A stretch of 64,000 nt of DNA from Isoetes taiwanensis (GCA_021234155.1 JAJEKV010000192.1:1-64000), one strand, 5' to 3'. Shown: positions 1 to 13,624, counted from the stretch's first letter. Notes: generated by a model not told the origin, from the letters alone. A program made the numbers and translations.

Positions 1-287
1 TACATTTAGGAACCTTATTAAGGAGGACAAGTGTGTGAACATTGAGATTTCTGGCTAAAAGCATGCCTTGTTTAAAGTGTGTCCGGTTTTGAGTTTGATG
101 AATCCTCCCCCACTTCGATTATGACATAAAATAGATGTCTTCTATGAGGCGGGGAGGTTTTACAAATCATGCCGCTTCAGGCATTTTACATGCCTCCAAG
201 TCCGATGTACAAAAGTATAATTACAAAATGCAACTTCTCGAGCACATAAAGAGGACCTTAAGACGTAAAAAATAGAGCATGCAAATG

Positions 288-765
288 CTATGTGGTGAAC
301 TTGTTTTGATTTCCATGTATAATTCGACTTTTGTTGCCTCCATTTTCTGCAAAAAGATCTTGTATGTCATTGATTAGCCCGGCTTTCATTGAATTGAAAT
401 CACCAAGTCCCCTCTCAAACATTTGAAGTTCTTTTCGAAATGCTTTTCTCTCTTCCACCTCATTTATGTGCAACTTGGTTAACTTTGTACTCATATTCTC
501 ATCTATTTTCTCGTGATTTAGCCAAAAAATAATCCTCTCGTGAATGCTTCAAATTTTCCTCACAAGGGTTTTATCTCAGAGACATTTTGAAACATTTGAG
601 CCTCCAGATGTTTGACTGAAAGACTATACTTTCAAGTTCCTTGATTTCTTCCTTGCCTTTGCTCCTATCATGTTGTATCTCAAGAAATTCTCTGCGGGCG
701 CTTCTCTTAACCCGAATATAAGTTCTGGCAAAGCAAATTGGCCTCATCTTAGTCAAGAAGCTCAT
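288..765 (-). pseudogene. Unidentified coding-like remnant, charged and probably helical
   Basis: Two open stretches on the minus strand (571-765 and 288-494) read as charged, Glu/Lys/Arg-rich peptides. They contain runs such as NEVEERKAFRKELQMFERG, which look like the helical or coiled-coil tail of a protein rather than random translation. The DNA between them carries stops in all frames, so this is at best a broken terminal exon. I do not recognise the family. No splice sites or promoter were found that would make it a gene. Confidence 0.25.
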
Positions 766-1875
766 TTGTCAGAGGTAATGTGACGATGCACCACTAGATC
801 TCTCCATTGTCGATTCTTTGTAGTTTCGTATGGTTGAGCACTTTTTGTTGCAGTTCTTTGTGATACTTCAATGTCAAGATCTTCATCCGCAATCATTTTC
901 ATGTTTAACCATACATTCATAAATCATCCTTATAGGAACTACATAGAACAAATCAGCTACAAGTACATTTTTGTAACTATTAAGAGGTTTTGATTATGGT
1001 TACCATAACTTACTAAAGCTCAAGTGCATGCACAACTTACAACTTCCTCTCATTAGCAAACAAATGAAGAGCCATTACATAGAATAAAACATGTAAAACC
1101 ACAAACAAAACTACAAGAGAGCCATACAATCCAAGAGAAATCAACTAAGTCAGATTTAATTAAAGTGGGGACTCCATTCCATTCCCACTTTTTTTTCTGA
1201 ACCCTGTTATTTTACACAAAAAAGGAGCACCCCAACCAAACCTGCCCCTAATTCAATTTTGTCTCATATCGCGGCATCCAAGCTTTCTCCCAGCTTTTCT
1301 TGACATCTGTGAAATGAGTCCCCGCTTTGGGGCTTATTTGTCATTCAAAATAAGAGTTTTCACAGTGGAGGGTGAATTCCTTTACCAAGACATTTTGGTT
1401 CTATTTTCTTAGGTGGGTAGACAAGAGATTACAAATTCCAACAAAAATTAAGCAAATTGTTTACTTAATCACCAAAAAATACTTTAGTTTTGAGATACCT
1501 TATATTTACAAATGGGCTCATTACAATATATATTACAAAAGGTGAAGAGACCATAGTGGTCGATTATCACAATGATTACACCCTCTTCACACACATGAAC
1601 CACCTAGTGCAAATGGTGCGTGGAGCTCTCATTCAAGTCACTCTGAGCAACTTTACGACGATAGAACTTTGTATGAGGAGTTCCTTCATAGGCCACGGGC
1701 TTGTATGTCCAACCGATGTCACCACCCTTTTCCTCGCATCTTCTTCAATGAACTGTCTTTTCATTGCTCACAAGCATGTACCATCTGGTCGAGATAAGGA
1801 CCTAAAGACAAAATCAGGTTAGTCAAGGATGCTACGCATAAAAAAAATAACATAAAACATGCTTTTAGGGCCATT
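766..1875. other. No recognised gene
   Basis: A 110-codon open frame on the plus strand (1,490-1,822) has no motif I recognise and nothing else supports it. The rest is AT-rich with stops in all frames. Confidence 0.5.
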
Positions 1876-2450
1876 TTGGAAAATAATAGAGAGCCTTTCA
1901 CTCATGAAATCGAAAGGCAGCTTTCAAAGCTTAAAAACATAGGTTTTGAAATAGCCTTCACCTCGCTTAGGCGAGAAAGGCAGCTCAAAGCAAAAACAGG
2001 TTTTGGGTCGGGTATCTTTCGACCGCCAGCCCGAAAGGCAGCTCAAAGCAAAAACGCAGGTTTTAGGGGTCGGGGAGTCGCCTTCACCGCTGAAGCCGAA
2101 AGGCGTACCAAAGCAAAAAACGCCAGGTTTTAAATCGAAGGCCTTCTCTCGATTCGCGAGTCGAGAAAGGCAACAAAAGCAAAAAACGCAGTTTTAGGGT
2201 CATATTCTTTCTCGACCGCGAAGCCCGAAAGGCACCCTCAAAGCAAAAAACGGTGTTTTAAATGGCGTCTTTCTCAACTCCGAAGCCTGAAAGGCAGCCA
2301 AAGCTTAAAAACACAGTTTTAGGGAATCAATTTTCTTCTAACTCGCTTAGCCCAGAAAGGCAGCTCAAAGCCGCAAAACGCAGGTTTTTAGGGAAGGAGA
2401 TAGGCCTTTCTCGACTTATGAAATCCAGAAAGGCAGCCAAAAGGCCGTAG
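1876..2450. repeat. Hairpin-bearing degenerate minisatellite, about 8 units
   Basis: About eight imperfect units of 60-75 bp repeat the core GAAAGGCAGCTCAAAGC, then A-rich DNA, then CAGGTTTTAGGG. Each unit junction can fold into a stem whose right arm is CGAGAAAGGC or a variant and whose left arm is GCCTTTCTCG or a variant. Examples are at about 2,142-2,170 (arms TCTCGA and TCGAGA) and at about 1,956-1,983 (arms CTCGC and GCGAG). The stem bases differ between units, but pairing is often kept. Open frames across this block are by-products of the repeat. Confidence 0.75.
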
Positions 2451-2451
2451 A

Positions 2452-2650
2452 TTAATTAGCACACCTTAATTAGCACACATTAGTACTTTTATACTACCAC
2501 AATTAGCACACAATTAGTACTTTATACTACCACAATTAGTATTAGCACACATTAGCATTTTTATACATTAGTACACATTAGTATTAGCACACATTAGCAT
2601 TTTATACTAGCACACATTAGTATTAGCACACACTATACTATACTATGTAT
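2452..2650. repeat. AT-rich low-complexity repeat
   Basis: Short direct repeats built from TTAGCACACATTAGTA and TTTATACTA variants fill this stretch. It follows the hairpin minisatellite directly. No gene is visible from here to about 3,290. Confidence 0.75.
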
Positions 2651-3299
2651 TTTTAATAAACACAATATTTTATGTATTTTCTATGAAAAATTACCCCCCC
2701 CATAAATTTCCTATGTATTTTCTATGAAAAATAGACCCTCCCCATGTATTTATATAATGGACATCATATACACCTATAATGCACATTATAACAACCTCAA
2801 AAATAATTCTAATTCTACTTACCCCCTTACAACTAATAATAATGCTAATTATTAAACAACTCACTAATAATAACAACTCAACTCTACGGACTTATTAAAA
2901 AGACTTATTTAATTGTTTCTTATAACTCACTTTTTTCCCCAATATTTGAATTTTAAAATTTGGTACACACCTTTGTGCCAGTAGATTTGCTGTACCACTT
3001 GGAAAGGAGAAACCACTCGGGTTTATAGATCCGGGAACCACTTAACTGGCCGAAAGGGAAGAAAGGGAATGCAGAGTTTTAAAGGCTATGGTGGTGGAGC
3101 TTTTTTTAGAAGGTTTCTGTCAATCTAAATCAGCAAATGCACTGGAGATCAAATCGGTGACTCTCCTGCTTTCTTCATCTCCTAACCTAGAACGAGCCAG
3201 ATCTCCTCCTCTTCCACTTTCATACCCCTTCCTCTCCTGGGCTTTATTCTTCTCCAGCCCGGGTTGAAACGGCCAGATCCCCACCTCAGCCCTTCACTC

Positions 3300-4392
3300 T
3301 TCCTACTCACCTGCTACCAAAAAGGCCTGCTGAATCGGCTTGAATGGAGATTTTGAATCGCCGCCCTCGTGAGGAGCCATGCAACAAAGGAAAAGGGCCA
3401 TTCTTCTCCCATCTCCACCCGGTTATTCTGAAAGCCACAGAAGAAAGCTTGTGGCCATATTTGAATCGCAAAGCGTGCTCTTAGGCAAGAGATCTTAGGC
3501 ACGTAATCTGGCCGGAAGGATCGGAAGGATTCACGGCCCGGGGAAGGATCGGAAGAAGCTTGGCAGCTCTAAAAAAGAAGCTGAAGCTCTCTCGAAGGAT
3601 CGAAAGGCCTGGTAAGCTTATGCAGCTAAAAGGAGCGCGGTGAACCGGGCAAAGAAGTGCGGAAACTGCAAAGAAGTGCTCGATCTCCCCAAGCCAGAGG
3701 GAATTAATAAGCATCAATGATAATCGACCAGGTTGAAGCCGTCCATGAATTAGTGGGTCACTGAGCAAGTTCGGTGGAGGAGAAATCAGAGTATAGATGG
3801 CTGGACGACCTACGCCAAGCCCCAAGAGGATAGTACTAAGCAAAAAAGAACCAACAAGTTTTTAAACTGAAACAAGCACATACAGAGATCCTCTGTTTTT
3901 TCTGAGAGTTTTTCTCAGATTCTCGATCGGCTTGAGACCAGAGCATGTGGTTAATGCCGAGAAATCAAGGGCGCGATGATTCATGCATGGATTTGTGAAG
4001 GTTTTGTGCAATGGTGATCATGCCATGGAGGCTTCTCGTGGGTGCTCCAACTTCCAAATTTATAGCCTAAAAAGTACTAGTTTCCCATGTTTTTCTCTCA
4101 CAAGGTTGGAATCTAGGGGTAATAACCTAACCTGGTCTTCCTCCGTCATATAGAGAGCTTGGTTTTGGATTACCGAGGGAGGGAGCTTTGTTTCGTTATT
4201 CGTCAAGACCCGCACTTGTAGAAATTCTGTAGTAGGTTTTGATAGGCTTTGTATCACGGGATATAGTCCTCGAAAAGCATAGAGCCTGAGTAACGCATAT
4301 AACGAAGGGCAAATAGAGTGGAGCCCCTTGACCCACCCCGCCGCATAGGTCTTCTCATTCTTCAATTCCTCGGACCGAATAGAATACATACA
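3300..4392. other. GC-rich block with organelle-like composition, possible mitochondrial insertion
   Basis: This block is clearly more GC-rich than the AT-rich DNA on both sides. On the minus strand it carries two long open frames: 3,481-3,843 (120 codons) and 4,060-4,389 (109 codons, beginning MYSIRSEELKNEKTYAAGWV). The right edge is sharp: at about 4,393 it meets DNA made almost wholly of A and T. Balanced base composition with anonymous open frames is typical of plant mitochondrial intergenic DNA, so a nuclear insertion of mitochondrial DNA is my preferred reading. I could not match it to a named mitochondrial gene, so the origin is inference. Confidence 0.3.
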
Positions 4393-4492
4393 TTTTTTTA
4401 TTAAATCAATTAAATTGTTTTATATTTAATTAAATTAATTATTAATTATATTTTAATATTATTATTTTTAATCTCAAGGATATATTCCCTTT

Positions 4493-4790
4493 AGTTATTT
4501 TGCTTTTCCCTCTCCCTTCCCCCTTCATCTCTTTCCCCCAACTCTTCCCACTTGCCCCCTCTTCACCCCCTTCCGAACTCACCCTTTACCTTGCCCTCTT
4601 CTCACCCCTTTCCAACTCACCTCCCTTTGCCCCTCTTCTCTCCTCCCCCTCCCCCTTTCCGAACTCACCTCCCCCTTGCCCCCCCTTTTCAAACTTCCTC
4701 CCTCCCCTTCTTCTAACTTATCCCTTCTATTACTTCTCCCCAACTTTTCCCCCAACTTCTCCCCTTCCTCCCCCTTTATCTAACAACGAT
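4493..4790. repeat. Polypyrimidine tract
   Basis: About 300 bp is almost pure C and T on the plus strand, built from CCCCTTTCC-like words with strong strand asymmetry. The open frame through it is composition-driven (Pro, Ser, Leu and Phe) and is not a gene. Confidence 0.8.
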
Positions 4791-7700
4791 TCAATGTAAA
4801 AATTTGTCCCATTTTCAGAGTCCCAAAATTTGTAGATTTATCCCACTTTTAATTAAATAATTTTAATTAACCACAGCATAATACACTTAATCAATTGAAA
4901 CTTTTAAAGGCCCTCGAAAGTAAGAACATACCAGAAGAAACCCGAGTATGCTCTGGCATCTTAGAAGTATCCATGTCCTCTAGCTTAGCTTAACAAATTG
5001 CTCAAATTTTCCAAATATAAATGCTTTCCCTTTTGTATCTTCACTTTGTTGAAAAATTTTCTAACGATTCCAGCTTCTTTGCAAGTGTTTCCCCCAACTT
5101 TGCAAAGTTCATGAAAAACGCCCCTGACAAAACCAAAAGCTCTAAGAGGAACTACATCCAATGCATTGAAATCGATTCCGATGCACTGGGTGCCTCGAGG
5201 AGTTATGTGTAGGACATATTCAGCCCACAATCTAAATGACACCAATGAAGGCAAACATCACAACCAACCCAATCGGACATATGTATTATTGTCATAATCA
5301 AACTTAGAGCGTATCTTTACACATACAGTAAGCACCTAAAAGCCATTCTTCTCGCGGAATGTGATCCGCATTCGTGAATCATCATTTAGGAGCCGACACT
5401 GACAAAGAATATTGCGCAATCTTTGTTTGTAGAGGATCAAGAGCTTCTGCCTTTAATATTATTGTGTTCTCAATGGGCTAAATAACCTTGAATCCCAGCT
5501 TTTATGTACCACAAAAATTTCTAATCGAAGTAATGACAAGGCCCTCTAAGCATCCGCTTGACAAATCATTCTCCTAAGAAGAACCCTTCCGAAAAGATCG
5601 GGTTTCCCTTTCCTGCAGCTTCCACCAAAGAACAGGGGCAACCTAACATTTACAGCCTCATGATGGGTTTTAGCAAATATTGGCATATTCTCAGATATAT
5701 TGGCATATACCCTAGCATATGCCACAAACCCACTCAACAAGGGCTTGCCCCTTTAGGGCAACCCAAAAAAAGCTGCTTACACTAGAGCAATGACTTATTA
5801 ACCTATTAAACCAATAACTTATTAAGTATGCCTAATAAATTCCATCATGCCTAATAAATTCCATCATGCCTATTAGCCTACTAACTTATTAACTAGCATG
5901 CTGATGGCATTGTTCCGCCATGTCGCTTGACATGGCGATCACAAACCAAACCGCATGCCCGCCACAATTATCATTCTTAATATCTCCCATTTCGAGGTGC
6001 AATGATTAATCGCCATTTTGCTTCACTTTATTTTTCCTTTTACTCAATTCTTTCATTTTCATTTTGCTCTATTCTCGCTATTTCACCTACCAATCGGTTT
6101 AATTCAAAGAAAACCAAAGCGATCGAACCTATGTACATGACAATAGATTCTGTGGATCGACGCCTCATCCTCATCCTACAAAATTGAACCACAAAAAGCT
6201 TTTAATCGAAGCTGTATATATATACAACTTGAGAAGAAAGTGAGGTTTTGTTTATTGAGTTTTTCTAATTTCAAGACTTTGTTTCATATTTCCTCGACAC
6301 TCGTTTTTGCATGCTTTTTGTTTTTTATAGTTTCTAGAGGATCTTACTATCCCCTAATACTACTTCCAATTCCACAAAACCCCCATTCCCAACTTATACA
6401 GTTCCCATTCCCAAGATCGAACTACTGTGGAGACCTCCCTGCCTGCCAATCAATCGGGTATGTTCCTTAGGGCTTTCTATTTTTTTTTTTTTTTGAGGTA
6501 CTCATTACATTTACTATTTTGAGATAGCTCAAAAGTGCAGATCTCTATTTAGATTTACTTTGCCATTTTTTAGCAACACAAAACCCTAAATAAAGAAACA
6601 CCATGAAAACTAAAATAATGAAATGATTGAATATAATTTTGCCCTACAAAAACCATTCCAATTCCTCCCTAAAGAAGAGTTGAGAATGCCTTTTACCCTA
6701 TAATGCCTTTTACCAAAATACCCATCCCTATCAAAGTGTTATCAAGTCATCAAGAGTGCATTCTCAACTTATGCTAATCGAGAATGCACCCATCCAGATC
6801 AAGCCCCTCGAGGCATCAGCTATAAGAGCAAATGTAGGGGTGATTGGGAAACACTGTTTTGTGGTGGAGCAAAAGGAATGGTATCCCTCCCTTCAACCCT
6901 AGGGCTGAATCTATGTGTGAAGGGAATGAGAAAAAGAGAGTTAAAGGTAAAACTGAACCGGCAAACAGCCATCTCTTTTTAACTCAAACTTTTGAAACAT
7001 GGCAAGATGGAGAAAGAGTTAACCAAGTTGAGGACCATGCAATTAAATTTAAAAAACAAAGGGCCACTCTTAACAACTACACACCCGGGTAATGCACGAC
7101 CACAAAGGAGAGAAACAAACATCTTGGCACTGCCACTTGTAGAATGCGACAAGTGTGTATCCAAAGCACCTGGCAATACTAATGAGAAACTTAGACAATG
7201 AAAGAGTTGAGATTTGAAACCAAACAGGATAGCAATCAACATACGAGGAGTAAAACCAGAGAATATTGTTTAAGATGTGGTATTCTTACATCGGATCTAC
7301 ATCACGAGCCACCAACTTATCCATAACATCCACATCATAAAAATAATCAAAAAGAACTTCTTATCTAACATCTTCAATGTGTGATAAGCAAGTAACCCAG
7401 TTTTGCAAAGATGGCCTATCATCCAGTAGCCAAGTTTTCTTGATCGAGATAAGCACCTCTGTAATGGCCCACCATAGTAGAAGAGACAAGATTACCAATG
7501 CACTTTTAATATGATTTATGATCAACCTTCACAAACTTAACCTTGAGCCTTAAAAGAGTCTTCTCACAAACTGTTAATAAAAGACATCCACTGAGGCAAT
7601 TGAAATTTTAACTGAGGCTCCATTGCCTTTAAGCTCCCTTTTAGAAGATTACTAAAATCTTTCTTGTTATTCTAAAGCCGTGAAGATCGAGAGCACCGGA

Positions 7701-9509
7701 ATGCTAGATGTTGTCGCAGGTTACATTACCTAAAGGACTGTGGATGCTCTTACTGCAAGGCACAGAGGATTTTACGAAGCTTGGCCCCCTTTAACCTAAG
7801 ACTGATTGATCCAAATTTCATTCGTGGAATAGAGGTCAGAAACTTTATGTTTATTTAATCAAGCCCTCTAAAATATTCTTTAAATTCATTTGCTTATGGA
7901 ATGCGATCTCTTCAAGATCCAAATATACTCTTTGTGGAAACACCACTGGAGTTGGCTGGTCTTACTCCAACACCACTTTCCCGACACGTAGTCTTATGGA
8001 TGATAAACAAATGTTAGAATTTCCTCTGCTAGACATGTCACTTATTTTTGTTTCTATTTGTAGATACACAAGAGCTAGAGATAATCAGATGTTTCCTTGT
8101 TGCTTGGTTCAAAAATGTTCCCACAAGATAAAGATAGAGATTTCTATATGTCCGAGAAAGCCATGCATGTATGATACAAACGCAGTTTTATAATGGAAAA
8201 AAAAGGACGCTAACATTCCACGACTTGTAGGGCATTATATTCCCTACCTTGCAAGTGCGATTCTAAAATATTCTAGTATTCCCGGGCACTATAAATTTAA
8301 GTTGAAGGGTATAGTGGTAAGATATTTGCGTAGATTACTATTACATCATATTTACATTTGTCACATCAGGTTTGCTTCATGACTTCAATATTTTTTTCGC
8401 TCCATGGGTAATCCTTCATTAAATGTCAGAATTGATAATAAGGCAACTTACATTCACCTCTAGACACATGGTTTGATCTCTCGACGATATATGAAGGGTT
8501 GTTGAAGTCGTGGTGAGCCATGTCTTCCATAGACTCAGAAATTATATGTGCATCGTGCCCAAGACGAGGTTGGAGATTACATAAACAGCTTATGATGTCT
8601 TGAAGATGTGTGTGTTGAACTTCAAAACCAATATCATCAAATTATCTTGATGAAGACCTGAAGGAAACTTTTTTGTTGTTTTTTCTTTTTTCACCTCTTC
8701 CAAACTGATGAGGTTCAAAGCAGATGCTTGTATATTTAGAGAAATGCACATATATCTCAACCCTTCCGGGTTCAAAAAAAGCTTTGCATACTAATACAAC
8801 AAGACCGCCTTTATCCTTGAAAACTTGTGGACAAAAATTCTATTCAGAGCATAGAAAATTAATCTATTGAGATGGTAATGTTATAAGTAGGATATGAACA
8901 CCTTTTTATTTTGACCAGTGGTCAAGGCCATCATGAGGAGGATAGGAAGCGAAATATTTTAATTGGTGGGTGAAGAAGCTTCTCGTATGGCTTCTGCGAG
9001 TTTGGATATACAAGCGTGTTTTTGGGCGCTTTAATAATTTCAAGGCGAACGCCATAATAAATGTTAAATTAACTTTTGTGCCTTATTTGATTTCTATGCA
9101 AGTGGGGATTTGATTCTTGAAAAGCCACTAGTAGGAACAAGAAAGATTGTCAATATTATAGCTGGCGGTCCAACTTGTAGACCACCGCAAAGATATGGTC
9201 CTTTATCACCAAAAGCAAGTATGTTTTTCTTTTGTTTCTAGTTACTTTGTTTCAGACTTGTTAAAAGTCGATGGGCAATCTTATTTGAACCGAGCAGGGT
9301 TGTCGGGTTGGACACAAGCCATATGGAAATGGACTTATGCAAAAGCGAGAGAGGAGCTTCCCACATGGTCCCATATGGCCATCTAGGGGCTTGTTTTGTT
9401 CAAAACTTTTCTTCAAGGTGTCAACCCGCATTCCCAACCTTAAGCAATTAATGCGAATCAGTTCCATTTTTATTATTTTTTTTCTCGTGGAGTTGGGGAA
9501 TCTCTAATT
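4791..9509. other. Long stretch with no recognised gene
   Basis: No domain, splice-bounded exon set or RNA gene is recognisable. Minor features are a 19-bp tandem duplication TGCCTAATAAATTCCATCA at 5,830-5,868 and a T run at about 6,479-6,495. Short open frames (for example 6,844-7,092 and 7,996-8,193 on plus, 6,979-7,242 on minus) show no family signature. Confidence 0.5.
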
Positions 9510-9985
9510 AATAAGTGGAACATGGAAAGCTCCTTTTCCATCTTTTTTGTTATTCAACTCTTTTTCCTAGTATATGGAAAGCGCTTTCCATTCTCTTTGT
9601 TATGTAACTCTTCTTATAGTATATAAGAAGTTCCTTTTATTACCCTTCTATTTATGTTTCATTAATTGTAATATGGAAAACCCTTCGACCTTGTCCGCAG
9701 AATCCGATGCATTTATTTATCGTTTTTTTCCATATGAGGAAGTGGGGAAAGTCTTTTTCCTTGTGTGTAGAAATGTAGTATGAAAAGCTCCTTTTAGATT
9801 CTCTTGTTTCAATAATCATAATATAGAAAGCTATAGTTTCCTTTGTAACTCTTCTTATGGTATATGGAAGCTCCTATCGCACCTACTATTTATTCATTAT
9901 ATTGGGAAGCTCCTAATCAGACTTTACTATTTATTCATTATATTCAAGTATATGGGAAGCTTTATCGCACCTAAAGTATCATTAC
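9510..9985. repeat. Degenerate tandem repeat with GGAAAGC palindromes
   Basis: Variants of TATATGGAAAGCTCCTTTT followed by CTTTGTTATGTAACTCTTCT recur at least six times with roughly 60-90 bp spacing. Two copies are inverted repeats: ATGGAAAGCGCTTTCCAT at 9,574-9,591 is a perfect 18-bp palindrome, and ATGGAAAG-CTCC-TTTTCCAT at about 9,522-9,541 is a hairpin. No coding sequence is supported. Confidence 0.6.
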
Positions 9986-11660
9986 ATCCTTTTAAGTTTC
10001 CATTGTTCACCGCTGATCCTGATATTCGAGGATTTGAGCCAGATCAATGGCCATTAGAATTTGGAAAGAAAACGCATGGAAATCTCAATGGTGTAGAACG
10101 AACCCATGGTTGAGACAAAACAAATAACAACAATATAATTCCGAATAATAAACCCTATACAACAACTAGATCTCCTAGCAGCGACCCACCTATTTACTCA
10201 ATGATCGAATTTCTAGGATCATAAATAATTACCTTGGATTTTCTGAGTATAATCGTGGAATTTTTACAGCCATGAATAGTCACCTTAGGTTATTTAATAC
10301 TGCTTTCATGACATATATAAAGCATGTTCCTTTTTTCCTTCTTTCTATTTTCTTTGATGCAAAAAAATTTGAGAGCGACACGTGTCTTTGAAAAAAAATG
10401 AAAAAAGGAGTGACTTCCGCCTTGGTCGGAAGGATTGCCCATTTCCGACATGCACTTTAAGTACCTCCGCAACTACGACGGCAAAATTTTTAGGTCTTCT
10501 GCAAAATCCCGTGCTACTTTGCTCTTTTACTTTAGCTTATCTATCGAATTCCAATTGAATGTACGATTTATCAATGTTGCAACCATCGAGATATGTTCGT
10601 AACTCCCTTTTGCATTTTTCCCCTCGACGCAGCTGAAATACCATCCAAAAATCCTCATACTTTTTGTAAATCCTGCCCACATTCGCAATCCGCGAGAGAA
10701 TTCAAGGAGTAAAACATGGGGTTCAAGGGCTTAAATGGATCTCGTGGTTCCGATTCATGTTTCATCACATAATCAAGGATCCGTAATAAGAATTGTTTAC
10801 TACAGAGGAAATTTGGAAGCCGCATATGAAGATCCGTGAAGCCATTAAGGAAATGGATGATCCAAATGGTTGGATTGAATAGCAAAGGGACAGTAATAGC
10901 AGGCAGGGTTTTAAGATTGTTTCCGCTTAGAATCCGCAGCTTTTTCCAAATGGATTGAGCAAAATGAGCCAAAGTTTTCATAATTCCACAAAGATAGATT
11001 TGAGCCAAGAACTCATCTACACCAAGCATTGGGCATTTTTGTGGATGTTTTAAACCGAGGAGGAAGAGATTTTTTCTTTTAGTTTCAATGGAAGGCTTTC
11101 TTTGATTTTCAAAGCCAACTAAATCTTATCCACCTTTAAAATTTAGCAGACAAACTCCTCGATGCAACCGTGATTCCCGATACAAAAGTAGCAACAGAAA
11201 TGAAATGAAACGACTTATTTAAGAAGTGCTTTGAAAGATTCCTTTATAAAAATTGGAAACTTGAAAAAATGGACAAAATAGGGAGCAAAATAGATTGTTG
11301 AGCAAATAGCATTCAAATACCCCAAAAAAGTTAACATTTTTGAAGCCTTTTCATTTTTAAGAAGGGCAAAAAAAAAAAAAGCTTGTTTTTTGAGGAGAGA
11401 GACATTACATTTAAAAACTCATTAAGTATTTGTTGTTGAAAAATAGAAGGAAATATAGTTTTGTGTTTTTGCAAGCTTAATATAAGTACTAAGAAAATCA
11501 AACATAGAAAAGAGAAAGAGTCCGAAATCATGAATCAAAAAAAAGAATTGTTCTAATTAAGCATTGTTGAAGAGACAAAGTTTTCAGCTTGAGAAATCTT
11601 CATCAAAATATATTGAAATTTTAGCACATAGATTACAATGAAAGATAGTTTAAAATGTCG
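9986..11660. other. No recognised gene; one 124-codon minus-strand open frame
   Basis: The longest open frame (10,655-11,029, minus) gives a mixed hydrophobic peptide with no family signature known to me. It has no neighbouring exons that I can join to it. It could be an exon remnant or chance. Confidence 0.35.
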
Positions 11661-12413
11661 CCTCAGATAAATTTATACGGAGGTGGCTTTCCCAAATTCA
11701 CGTGACTCTCTCCCCCTTAGGATCGGGCCTCTTTGCGAGGTTATAATAGCAGAGACGCTCTTCGATTCCAATGGTACAGTGTACAGTCAAGCTTTTCGCT
11801 CGCACCACAAAGCCCAGATCGACCTAACTCCACCTCCTCATCTCTTCTTCCCGTAAGTGGAGGTCGGATTGTGATATGTGCCTTTACATCGCCAAAGACC
11901 ATTTTTTTGCTCCCAATTTTCGCTTTCATCGTGAAAGGATTCACAAGAGCTTATCCCGGTCCCGATGAAACTTATTTTGTCCGGCCCATGTCGACGGAGA
12001 CAACATTGCTTCCTCGCTTAAGGGCGAAACCGCCGGGTGCCTAAGCTTAAAATGCGCTAAGATCCAAATTCCCGTATGGCGAAAACCATCAGATCAAATT
12101 ATTAATAAGTCGCTGGGTGGGTTTCGATATTGACACCACAAATACTTTGTCACCGTGGGTCTCTTTAATTTTTGCAAAACCGCCGAACCAAAACGCATTG
12201 CGTGGGAGGAGTCTTCTCATTCTCAGATAAAGTGAACCATGGTTTTTGGCGCCTGCTACCAGTAAAACCCTATGTGAAAATGCTCAAAACAACTTACTAA
12301 GCTGACCACCACCATGACCCTTAACGCTTGTTTTAAGCCCGCCAAACAAAGACAACAATGAAATATTAGTAAAATAAAAACAAGGAAAATAAGTTAGCTC
12401 AAGAGGTGGCGGT

Positions 12414-12541
12414 GATAAATTTATACTGTGGTTGTTTTGTCAGATAAATTTATACCGCTGCCGCAAGTCGTATAAATTTATACGACATTGCCTTGCTATA
12501 TAAATTTAAACCTTAGGGCGGTTGTGGTATAAATTTATACC
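12414..12541. repeat. Palindrome cluster 1 (GGTATAAATTTATACC family)
   Basis: Five copies or variants of the 16-bp self-complementary word lie here, the last (about 12,526-12,541) a perfect GGTATAAATTTATACC. The cluster begins 38 bases downstream, on the minus strand, of a GTAAGC splice-donor-like site at 12,579. It therefore appears intronic. Confidence 0.8.
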
Positions 12542-13624
12542 GTGGAGTTACTAAAAAGAAAAGCTTAAATGTTGCTTACCAAACGCAGCTTTCAAAGCCG
12601 GCATTACGCATAAATTCCCATAGGTTTAAGCACCGACATTGTTTGTAGGTCCGAATGGAAAATGATGACCTCCCGCTAGCGTGATAAGGTGACTTCCTTC
12701 AGCCTTCCAAAAGAGTGGACTTGCACGGCGGAAAGCCTCCTCGCCAAAAGCGCTGGCCTTAATTTTGAAACCATAGGGAATATCCGAATGCATAATGTAA
12801 AGTTCTCGCTTCTCCAAAAGTGTCCCCAGCCCGCAAATACCCACCCCTCAACAACTCAGACATGCAAATTCCCCGACCAAACGCTTGTAAATCTTTCATA
12901 AGAAGTGTCAAAGCCGCTAGTGGCTTAACCTCCTTTCCCCGCTCGATTGCCTTAAGTCTCTTCTTCCTTGGCCCCACGAACCAGTGTTTAAAAAATCCAA
13001 ATGGAGCCCTTTTTCTTGTTCTCAGAAGAATATTGTGAGAAAAAGGCACAAACACGTAACATATTTTTAGCAAAACTTACCCAAACCACTAAAGTTAATA
13101 GCGTTTCTAATGATACTATCGCTGGTACAACTTGGGTAGAGAAAGCTTGCACTCCTCCCAAATTCCCCTCTAGGTTTAGCCGCCTCATTAACTCGGCCCG
13201 GCAGTGACAATGTCTTTCCGACCGCAAAGAGAAACATGTTGTAAGACCGTAAAATGTAGAAGAAACACCCAATTGCAAATGTGGCTTACGCCCTTAGCTT
13301 CCTTTGGCCATTTCGCCTAATGTAAATTCCTTTGGCCACGACTTTTTCCAAAAGGCTTAACAAAAATTTCTTTTTTTTTTTAGACCTCAGAATCGCGTTC
13401 CTGTGGTACAATGCTCATATTTTTCTGCTTTGATTCTCCACCCTTTTTGGTTTTTTTCTTCATGAGTCGGGTTTGCTCTTTAAGCTCACCATCTTCAACA
13501 TACAAAAAAATTTTTCTTGAAGATCCCACACCCAGTAAATGGACAAACGCCATTAGTTTAGTGTTGCTTAGCGAAGAGAATATGTTGCACGCTTCATCGC
13601 CTAAATGCGCAGGTGTGTAGTCAC

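Noticed and set aside
4500-4799. Proline/serine-rich open frame as an extensin-like gene
   Set aside because: It is a direct product of the polypyrimidine tract and lacks any regular motif or signal peptide.
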